Source of the DNA: UBA2428 sp002343545
GTDB taxonomy: Bacteria; Bdellovibrionota; UBA2428
Length of the DNA: 20,150 nucleotides
Assembly (NCBI GenBank): GCA_937952285.1
Contig: CALFZE010000112.1
Coordinates: forward strand, 1-20,150
Reading direction: 5' to 3'
Position numbers and translations under genes: made by a program. A model generated the notes under the pieces. The model saw nothing but the letters and a program-made list of their open reading frames with translations, made no database searches and was not told the DNA's origin. Below, one piece after another: positions 9,457 to 16,858 of the stretch. Position 1 is the first letter of the stretch. Each line of letters opens with the position of its first letter.

Positions 9457-9547
9457 ATCCGGGCTCGCTCGATCCAAGGGGCTTTTGCGCTGGAACGTTT
9501 TCGCGGGCCCGGCACGCCCACCCCTGTCGCGTTGCCGAACGCTCCGT

Positions 9548-9559
9548 TAGTCTGTCGCC
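9548..9559 (+). promoter_or_regulatory. -10 element TAGTCT, leaderless start
   Basis: TAGTCT (9548-9553), in the context CCGTTAGTCT, lies 6 nt before ATG 9560 with no Shine-Dalgarno. The rest of the 103-bp spacer after the preceding gene shows no terminator, so internal promoter and read-through may coexist. Confidence 0.6.
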
Positions 9560-11620
9560 ATGGGGAAGAAGCAAGCAAGCGGGTTTTCGATCGCGTCCGT
9601 CCTGGTGGGAATGGCGCTGCTGGGACTGCTCGGGATGGCCCTCTCCCAAACGATGTCGTCGCTCTTCAAGGCCACGAAGTCCGTCGACAACAAGATGGGC
9701 GCGCAGGAATTCGAGAACCTCGTTCGCTACGCCCTCTCGAACTCCGACAACTGCAAAACCGTGATGGGGCTTACGGGGCCGACGAATCCCCTCACCTTCG
9801 CGACGGCGAACCTGCCGGGACCGACGAGCACGGTGAAGCTCAACGTGCCGGTTCCCTCGATCACGATCGCGCAGAAGACCTACGCCGTGAACGGGGTCGA
9901 CGGAAACATCAAGATCGACAACCTCTTCATCGAACTCGGCCAACCCATCACGCCGGGTTCCAAGAACTACGTCGCCCCGCTCAAGATCCTCACCTCGTCC
10001 GTCGGCGGCGGGCTCGGGGCGCGGCAGTACGTCGGCTCGCTCAACCTGAACGTCACGCTCGCCGAGAACGGACCGAACCACTCCATCATCGAATGCGGAA
10101 CCTCGAGCAGCTTTGACCCCAAGGAGATCTGCACTTCGATGGGCGGAACCTGGCTCGAAGGACCGCGCATGACGGCCCCCCGCTGCAACATCGGCCCCGA
10201 CATCTGGCTCTCGCAGACCGAGGCGCCGGGGCTGCCGCTCACCGCGGGCAACCCCGCGACGATCCCCGAAAAAAACGGACTCGTGAACTGGGACGGCTCG
10301 CCGACGAGTTCCCTCGACGTCGGCCCCTTCGCGAACACCCGCAACGGAACGCGGGTGAGCGAGTGCTACTACCAAAAGGGCGCGGGGGCCGTGCAAGTCT
10401 GGCGTTGCGCCGCGACTTGGGGCAACCGAGCCGGCTACCGCTGCTCGTTTAACCCGGCCCGCAACAAGTGGGAGGTTCGTTATTGGACCAAACCCGCCGG
10501 GTCGCTGTCCTACCAACGCTACCTCCCCAACGCCGCGCCCTGGGCCGATTGTACGCACGGCGTGCGCGCTTCGCTGCAGAGCCCGAACGAAACCCTCCTC
10601 AACTATAGCGACACCATCAGTTCGGCCTTTGCGCCGATCGGTTCCGAAGGCTCACTCTCGAGCGGAGCGCAAAACACCTCGCCCGCCTCGGCGATCTCCG
10701 AGGGCATTCCTTCCTATCTTTCGGAGATCGTCCGGTACTCGACGGTGACCCGTTGCCGTATCCAAGCCGACGCCGACCACTGGATGACCTGCAAGAACAA
10801 CGAGGCGGCCGTCGTTTCCGAGGGACAGGCAGGCGCCTGCATTTACGTCCGCAACCGAAAGATCCACTCGACCTACCGAGGTTACTGGGCGAAAGACGGC
10901 ATCACGATCGGTGGCGACCCGACGCTCGAGAGCAAAGCCGCGATCGTCGCCCAGCTGGATAACTACACCGGCTGGCTCGCCGTCACGAGCCATCCCCGCT
11001 CCAGCTACATGGCGAACGGGAGCGCGACCGTTCCCTTTCAGGTCGGTGAAGCCCAGGGGTGGCCCTGCGTCGAGGTCGAACTCAACACGACCACGGATCC
11101 CTACAACGCCGCCGCGTACGAGCTCATCGGCGCGCAGACCGCGCCGACCGCGGATCTCATCGCGAACCCGACGGACGTCGCCTACTGCGTGGCGGTTGGA
11201 TTTGCCCACGAAGAAAACGCCAACGTCGCTCACTACGGAACTCCCCTTCCGGCCTCGGCCAAGCGGGCTCAGGCTTACCGCTGCGGAGGTGCCCCCGACC
11301 TCGGCGCGGCCGCGACGCCGGCGTCCAAAACGGCGCGGACGGTGGCCGGCGATTGCTGGTACGTGCACAACCTCGAGATGCCGGCCATCGTGAACTACCC
11401 GAACTCGACCGCCATCGGCGTCCAAACGACGAACGGCGCGACCGCGGCGATCCGACGTTACACGGGCTGGGTGCGCTTCAACGGCGCCTACCACGGCGGA
11501 CAACTCGAAGTGGACGCGACGACCTCGGGGCTCCGACCTTCGATCGCGAACGCGGCCACGGACTTTGCGGCCGTCCCCTGTAACGGCGGGCTCATCCGCA
11601 CGAAAGCCATCACCCCATAG
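9560..11620 (+). CDS. Large Cys-rich type IV prepilin-like protein 2
   Basis: The 686-aa product has a very short leader (GKKQASG, cleavage after Gly8) followed by FSIASVLVGMALLGLLGMAL, a prepilin-type hydrophobic helix. Position +5 is Ser13 instead of Glu. It has 16 Cys (65, 179, 191, 209, 269, 283, 295, 331, 399, 411, 427, 503, 543, 575, 599, 674). EICTSMGGTW...RC (190-209) parallels the first prepilin-like protein. A Cys/Trp module occurs about three times: 268-331 (ECYYQ...WRC...GYRC...WADC), 398-503 (RCRIQ...MTC...GACIY...WPC) and 542-674 (YCVAV...YRC...GDCWY...VPC). It is the paralogue and neighbour of the previous gene and probably acts with it at the cell surface or pilus tip; substrate or partner unknown. 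Prepilin peptidase and assembly genes are not in the window. Confidence 0.85.
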   Translation: MGKKQASGFSIASVLVGMALLGLLGMALSQTMSSLFKATKSVDNKMGAQEFENLVRYALSNSDNCKTVMGLTGPTNPLTFATANLPGPTSTVKLNVPVPSITIAQKTYAVNGVDGNIKIDNLFIELGQPITPGSKNYVAPLKILTSSVGGGLGARQYVGSLNLNVTLAENGPNHSIIECGTSSSFDPKEICTSMGGTWLEGPRMTAPRCNIGPDIWLSQTEAPGLPLTAGNPATIPEKNGLVNWDGSPTSSLDVGPFANTRNGTRVSECYYQKGAGAVQVWRCAATWGNRAGYRCSFNPARNKWEVRYWTKPAGSLSYQRYLPNAAPWADCTHGVRASLQSPNETLLNYSDTISSAFAPIGSEGSLSSGAQNTSPASAISEGIPSYLSEIVRYSTVTRCRIQADADHWMTCKNNEAAVVSEGQAGACIYVRNRKIHSTYRGYWAKDGITIGGDPTLESKAAIVAQLDNYTGWLAVTSHPRSSYMANGSATVPFQVGEAQGWPCVEVELNTTTDPYNAAAYELIGAQTAPTADLIANPTDVAYCVAVGFAHEENANVAHYGTPLPASAKRAQAYRCGGAPDLGAAATPASKTARTVAGDCWYVHNLEMPAIVNYPNSTAIGVQTTNGATAAIRRYTGWVRFNGAYHGGQLEVDATTSGLRPSIANAATDFAAVPCNGGLIRTKAITP

Positions 11621-11642
11621 CGCGGAGCATAAAGCCTCCGCG
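11621..11642. other. Short hairpin after prepilin-like gene 2
   Basis: CGCGGAG (11621-11627) pairs with CTCCGCG (11636-11642) around an 8-nt loop. It begins right after the stop codon and overlaps where a -35 box for the M23 gene would lie. No T-run follows, so termination is uncertain. Confidence 0.4.
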
Positions 11643-11653
11643 CCAAGTTCCGT

Positions 11654-11665
11654 TAGAATGCGCCC
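11654..11665 (+). promoter_or_regulatory. -10 element TAGAAT, leaderless start
   Basis: TAGAAT (11654-11659), in the context CCGTTAGAAT, lies exactly 6 nt before ATG 11666. No Shine-Dalgarno is present. It is the closest of the four to the TATAAT consensus. Confidence 0.6.
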
Positions 11666-12682
11666 ATGGCCGATCGTTTTTTTACCCTCATGCTCGTTCC
11701 CGAGAAGAGCGACCGCATCCGTCGCTTCACGCTGCCGACGCTTTATCTGCGCGTGCTGAGCGCCGCCGCCGCCGTGCTCTGCCTGCTCGGAATCTTCGTT
11801 TTCTTCGACTACCTCCACGTGCTGAGCCAGGTCGCCGAGAACAAGAAGCTGCGCCTCGAAAACCACCTTTTGCGTTCGGATATCCAGAACGCCAAGACCA
11901 AGCTCGAGTCGCTCGACCAGAGCGTCACGCGCCTGCGCTCCTTTGCGAACAAACTGCGCGTTATCTCGAACCTCGGGAACCCGGCCTCGCAGAAGATGCT
12001 CGACCAGATTCCCGACCTGCCCGCCGGCCCGGCCGGCCGCCCGGGCGAGCCGAACGAAGACAACGGTTCCATCGAAGAACCGGATCGGCATAGCCAGCTC
12101 GAGGAGCAGCGCTCGCGCACGGCGCTCGGCGAGCTCGACCAGGACTTCGCCTCGGAAGACTTGGCGCTCGAGGTCGAGGCCATCGGCGAGGCCGCCGAGA
12201 AACTCGTCGAGGTCGCGAAGACCGAGGAAGCCAACCTCGCCGCGATCCAAGAGAACATGCAGGACCAGGTCATCCGTCTCATGAGCACACCCAGCATCTA
12301 CCCGACCTCGGGCTACATCAGCTCGGAGTTCGGTTACCGATTCAATCCCTTCTCGGGCGTGAAGACCTTCCACGCCGGCATCGACTTCGCGAACCGCTCG
12401 GGCACGCCGATCCACGCGCCCGCCGACGGGCTCGTCACGCACGTCGGGTCGCAGGGGGGCTTCGGGCTCATCGTCCGGATCGACCACGGCTACGGCATCG
12501 TCAGCAAGTACGGCCACAACTCGCGCTCCAGCGTGAAGGCCGGCGAGCGCGTCCGCCGCGGCGACAAGATCGCCGAGATGGGTTCGAGCGGCCGCTCGAC
12601 GGGCCCGCACCTTCACTACCAAATCGAAGTGAACGGCAAAGCCGTAAATCCCCGTCTTTTCATGCTCGAAGACACCTTCTGA
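11666..12682 (+). CDS. Membrane-anchored M23 (LytM/peptidase) family protein
   Basis: The 338-aa product has a cytoplasmic N-terminus, one transmembrane helix (about 29-48), a coiled coil (about 54-100), a Pro/Gly/Glu-rich linker (115-145), a second helical stretch (about 152-206) and a C-terminal M23 domain (about 215-335). Zinc-ligand motifs are intact: HAGID (His236, Asp240) and HLH (His315, His317), so an active peptidoglycan endopeptidase is plausible rather than a degenerate EnvC-like regulator. Similar coiled-coil M23 proteins act in the periplasm on cell-wall crosslinks or in division. It follows the two prepilin-like genes by 45 nt with its own -10 box; cell-wall remodelling for a surface structure is a possible shared role, inferred from position only. 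Confidence 0.9.
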   Translation: MADRFFTLMLVPEKSDRIRRFTLPTLYLRVLSAAAAVLCLLGIFVFFDYLHVLSQVAENKKLRLENHLLRSDIQNAKTKLESLDQSVTRLRSFANKLRVISNLGNPASQKMLDQIPDLPAGPAGRPGEPNEDNGSIEEPDRHSQLEEQRSRTALGELDQDFASEDLALEVEAIGEAAEKLVEVAKTEEANLAAIQENMQDQVIRLMSTPSIYPTSGYISSEFGYRFNPFSGVKTFHAGIDFANRSGTPIHAPADGLVTHVGSQGGFGLIVRIDHGYGIVSKYGHNSRSSVKAGERVRRGDKIAEMGSSGRSTGPHLHYQIEVNGKAVNPRLFMLEDTF

Positions 12683-12708
12683 TCTCCCTCCGGCCTCACA
12701 AAGCGTCA

Positions 12709-12793
12709 AAAAACCTGTAAAAACCTTTCATGACCGCAACGTAGCTTGCCGTTTGACGTCACTCGTCATTAAGCCCTCCCCATCACAGGAGGG
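12709..12793 (+). promoter_or_regulatory. Upstream region of 12799 gene: A-tract repeats, TGACGTCA, SD hairpin
   Basis: AAAAACCT occurs twice with a 10-bp period (12709-12726), a helically phased A-tract that could act as an UP element. TAGCTT (12742-12747) fits a TANNNT -10 box. TGACGTCA (12754-12761) is a perfect 8-bp palindrome. CCCTCC (12774-12779) can pair with GGAGGG (12788-12793), which contains the Shine-Dalgarno of the next gene. Confidence 0.4.
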
Positions 12794-12798
12794 GTTCT

Positions 12799-13194
12799 AT
12801 GATGTTCTCGCAATCCAATCTCGCCCGCGGCGTCCTCGCGACGCTCGCTTTGTCGGCCGTGCCGGCCCTCGCCGCTTACGACGTGAACGCGTCGCTCAAC
12901 AAGACCGGCGCCGTCCTCGCCTTGACGCTCAAGGACCAAGCCGTCTCGCGCAGCTCCTGCGGCGCTTACGTCAGCGCGTTTCGCTTCGAAGGCGACACGC
13001 TCACGCTCGACGTGACGGCGAACCCCTGCGCCCTGGATCGCGTCGGCCGCAACCGCGCGAAGATCTCGTGGCAACTCCCGACTTCGATCCGCGCGCGCCA
13101 ACGCCTTTGCCTCGTCGTGAACGGCGAAGCCGCCGGCGTCGTGCAATTCGACGTCGATCACGCCGTGACCGTGGCCGAAGAAGCTTGCCGCTGA
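12799..13194 (+). CDS. Small secreted Cys-containing protein upstream of protease
   Basis: The 131-aa product has a Sec signal peptide (hydrophobic GVLATLALSAVPALA, cleavage near residue 25) and a mature part of about 105 residues with four Cys (SSCGAY, NPCALD, RLCLVV, EEACR), compatible with two disulfides and a small beta-rich fold. The start has a strong Shine-Dalgarno (AGGAGGGG). It lies 19 nt upstream of the subtilisin-family gene with no terminator between, so co-expression is likely. A protease inhibitor, chaperone or co-secreted partner is an attractive guess, but no family is recognised. Confidence 0.75.
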   Translation: MMFSQSNLARGVLATLALSAVPALAAYDVNASLNKTGAVLALTLKDQAVSRSSCGAYVSAFRFEGDTLTLDVTANPCALDRVGRNRAKISWQLPTSIRARQRLCLVVNGEAAGVVQFDVDHAVTVAEEACR

Positions 13195-13213
13195 GCGAAG
13201 GGAAACCGAAGAA

Positions 13214-14758
<1,545 letters not shown>

Positions 14759-14783
14759 TCGTTCCCGTTACCCCAAAAAACAA

Positions 14784-14819
14784 GGAAGCCTTCTTCGACC
14801 ATGGTCGAAGAAGGCTTCC
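14784..14819. terminator. Perfect 36-bp palindrome, probable bidirectional terminator
   Basis: GGAAGCCTTCTTCGACC reads inverted on both sides of a CCATGG centre with no mismatch. An A-rich tract (CCAAAAAACAA) precedes it and GCGTTTC follows, so the T-run is good for minus-strand and weak for plus-strand transcripts. It begins 25 nt after the protease stop. Confidence 0.7.
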
Positions 14820-14857
14820 GCGTTTCTGGATTCCCGGCTTTCCGAAAATAGAAGCGT

Positions 14858-14924
14858 TGCTTCGCTTCAGGTTTGGGGGGAGGGGGGGGAGGGGAGGAGG
14901 GACATCCTTACCTGAAGCGAAGCA
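14858..14924. repeat. 15-bp inverted repeat enclosing a G-quadruplex-like tract
   Basis: TGCTTCGCTTCAGGT (14858-14872) and its exact reverse complement (14910-14924) enclose 37 nt. That loop carries G-runs of 6, 8, 4, 2 and 3 separated by single A residues (14875-14901), a strong intramolecular G-quadruplex candidate on the plus strand. GAAGCG (14851-14856) could compete by pairing with CGCTTC (14863-14868) in the left arm. Confidence 0.75.
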
Positions 14925-15188
14925 CGCGCAGCGGCCACCGAACCCACAACACCGCACAACCAAAGTCACTCAACTCAGCGGTCCGAGGGGCCGACTTTCC
15001 TTTTGCAGTTCACGTGCCAGTCAAAAGTCCCCTTCCGACCCGAAAAGTTCACGGGGCTTCGGAGGCTTAGCGAGCGGCCGGCCCTTTTTTGCCTTCGGCT
15101 GTCGAAACGCCAAACAAAGTGACTGGCGAGAAAGCGCCCGAAGCCCGACCCTGAGGGCTCATCGAGACTTCAACGAGGAGGAACCCCC
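14925..15188. other. Gene-free stretch with possible RNA structure
   Basis: Together with the two preceding elements this makes 430 bp without a credible gene. Inverted segments are frequent: AGGGG(CC)GACTTT (14986-14998) with AAAGTCCCCT (15024-15033), GCCAGTCA (15016-15023) with TGACTGGC (15120-15127), and GGAGGC (15061-15066) with GCCTTC (15091-15096). TTTTTT occurs at 15085-15090. A structured leader for the next gene or a small RNA is possible; chance folding of GC-rich DNA is not excluded. A clear Shine-Dalgarno (GAGGAGG) precedes 15189. Confidence 0.3.
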
Positions 15189-15734
15189 ATGAAATCACGA
15201 TCCGTTTCGATCGTAGCACTTGCGCTCGCGGTCTTCGCGATGCCGGCGGAGGCCGCCAACCGCGGGGCTAAGCGCATCGGCTTCGGCGTGGCCTTCTTGG
15301 GCGACCCCACCCCGACCCTCGTTTCGTACCAACTCAAGTTCAACGTGAACCCGCACGTTCAGCTCACGGCGGGCTACGGCTCGATCAATACGGGAAGCGT
15401 CGCGATCGACCCGTCCGCTCCGCAGGCGACCGTCAGCGGCTCGCTCAAGGCCTTCGGGGCCGGCGTGCGCGTCTTCCCGCTCGATTGGTCGCTTTCGCCT
15501 TATATCGGCGCCAACTACTCCTACGCTTCGGGCACGGGGAGCGTCTCGCTGAGCGGCAGCACGGTCAATTCCACGGACGGATCGCTCAGCGTGATCGCCG
15601 CTTCGCTGGGCCTCGACTGGCAAATGGGCTGGGGCCTGAACTTGGGCGCCGGCATCAACTATTTCTTCGCGCCCGCCGCGCTGACCGACGCCCTCAAGAT
15701 GCTCCCGCAGTTCTACCTCGGCTTCTTCTTCTAA
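15189..15734 (+). CDS. Small outer-membrane beta-barrel protein
   Basis: The 181-aa product has a signal peptide (1-23, ending PAEA before ANRG) and a mature region with about eight amphipathic strands separated by Gly/Ser/Thr-rich loops (for example YIGANYSYASGTGSVSLSGS). It ends in QFYLGFFF, a C-terminal aromatic signature recognised by the Bam complex. The size fits an eight-stranded barrel of the OmpA/OmpW/OmpX type, but no specific family is assigned. The ATG follows a strong Shine-Dalgarno (GAGGAGGAACCCCC). The stop overlaps the stop of convergent aroC by 4 bp (15731-15734). Confidence 0.85.
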   Translation: MKSRSVSIVALALAVFAMPAEAANRGAKRIGFGVAFLGDPTPTLVSYQLKFNVNPHVQLTAGYGSINTGSVAIDPSAPQATVSGSLKAFGAGVRVFPLDWSLSPYIGANYSYASGTGSVSLSGSTVNSTDGSLSVIAASLGLDWQMGWGLNLGAGINYFFAPAALTDALKMLPQFYLGFFF

Positions 15735-16783
15735 AGGCCGCCCGCGGCGTCGCCCGGCTCCAAACGGTCGAGGCGACGCCAGAGCAAATGGTCCGCGAGC
15801 ACGATCCACGCCATGGCTTCCAACACGGGCAACGCGCGCGGAACGATGCACGGATCGTGGCGCCCCCGCTTGGCGACGTCCAAGACGCTCGACGTCGGCT
15901 TGAAGGCCACGCGCAAATCCATCTCTTCGCCCGTCGAGATCCCGCCTCGCACGCCGCCGTAAGGCGCCTCGCCGCGACGATGGAACTCCGAACCTTCGCC
16001 GTCGGCCGCGGCGAAGCCGGCGCCGATCTCGAAGCCGCTCGTGGCGCCGACGCTCAGGAAGGCCGACGCGAAGTCGGCCTTGAGCTTGCGGAAGACGGGC
16101 TGCCCCAGCCCCGCCGGCGCGCCGCGCACGACGACGCGCGCGCGCCCGCCGTAGCTGCGCCCTTCGCGTTTGGCTTCGAGGAGCAGCGTCTCGATTTCGG
16201 CCCGACGGGCTTCGCTCGGAAAACGCGCGGGAAAGGCGTCGACCTCGCGAACGCCCATCGCGCGCGCGCGCGTTTCTTCGGCCTCGCTCAACGCGTAGGG
16301 CCCGATCGATTGCGCGAAGGAGACGACGTCGAGCAAGGGGGCGAGCCGCCGCGCGAGCGTCTCGGCCACGGCGCCGGCCATGACCCGGGCCACGGTCTCG
16401 CGTCCGCTCGAGCGTCCGCCGCCGCGCGGATCGACGTGGTCGAACTTTTCCTTCCACGCGTCGTCGGCGTGGCCGGGACGCGGGCTACCCGCGATTTCGC
16501 GATAGTCCTCGGAACGCGCGTCGCGGTTGCGCACGAGGATCGCGATCGGGGTTCCCAAAGTCTTGCCTTCGTAGACGCCCGAGAGGATCTCGGCTTCGTC
16601 CGTCTCCTGGCGGCCCGAAACGAGGGCCCCGCCCGGCCGACGCCGCTCCAACCAGCGTCGGAGCACGGAAGGATCGAAGTCCAGGCCCGCCGGGCAGCCC
16701 TCGATGACGGCCCCCAACGCCGAGCCGTGGCTTTCGCCGAAGCTCAGAAAGGAGAAAATATTTCCGAATGAATTTGAAGACAT
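15731..16783 (-). CDS. aroC: Chorismate synthase
   Basis: AroC converts 5-enolpyruvylshikimate 3-phosphate to chorismate, the last shikimate-pathway step, using reduced FMN. The 350-aa product shows all three family signatures: GESHG (16-20) with GCPAGL, GHADDAW (104-110) followed by RGGGRSSGRET (120-130), and RHDPCIVPRALPVLEAM near the C-terminus. The usual RSSARET reads RSSGRET here. ATG 16783 is preceded by AAGGAGT at 7 nt. It is separated from the other aro genes of the window by a plus-strand gene (16859-18229), so it is probably its own transcription unit, divergent from that gene, and it overlaps the convergent barrel gene by 4 bp. Confidence 0.97.
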   Translation of the reverse strand: MSSNSFGNIFSFLSFGESHGSALGAVIEGCPAGLDFDPSVLRRWLERRRPGGALVSGRQETDEAEILSGVYEGKTLGTPIAILVRNRDARSEDYREIAGSPRPGHADDAWKEKFDHVDPRGGGRSSGRETVARVMAGAVAETLARRLAPLLDVVSFAQSIGPYALSEAEETRARAMGVREVDAFPARFPSEARRAEIETLLLEAKREGRSYGGRARVVVRGAPAGLGQPVFRKLKADFASAFLSVGATSGFEIGAGFAAADGEGSEFHRRGEAPYGGVRGGISTGEEMDLRVAFKPTSSVLDVAKRGRHDPCIVPRALPVLEAMAWIVLADHLLWRRLDRLEPGDAAGGL

Positions 16784-16795
16784 GTAACTGACTCC

Positions 16796-16823
16796 TTGCG
16801 TCAATTCTGTGGCTTTGTTAGAG
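16796..16823 (+). promoter_or_regulatory. Candidate divergent promoter region (aroC / TGase-like gene)
   Basis: Plus strand: TTGCGT (16796-16801), 16 bp, TTAGAG (16818-16823). The same A/T-rich patch read on the minus strand gives TAACAA about 30 bp before aroC. The whole divergent spacer is only 75 bp, so the promoters must overlap. Matches to consensus are weak. Confidence 0.3.
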
Positions 16824-16858
16824 AAGAGGCGCCCCCAAGCACAAGGATGGAGTTGTTT

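Noticed and set aside
10652..12709. Long minus-strand open frame (685 codons) opposite prepilin-like gene 2 and the M23 gene
   Set aside because: No recognisable motif, skewed composition, antisense to two genes with clear signals and catalytic residues.
14873..15070. Possible 65-codon plus-strand gene starting in the G-rich tract
   Set aside because: Starts with a poly-Gly artefact of the G-run, no family features, no continuous coding signal.
15076..15090. GGCCGGCC followed by C and TTTTTT as an intrinsic terminator
   Set aside because: The 8-bp palindrome has no room for a loop and no longer stem surrounds it; at most part of a larger structure.
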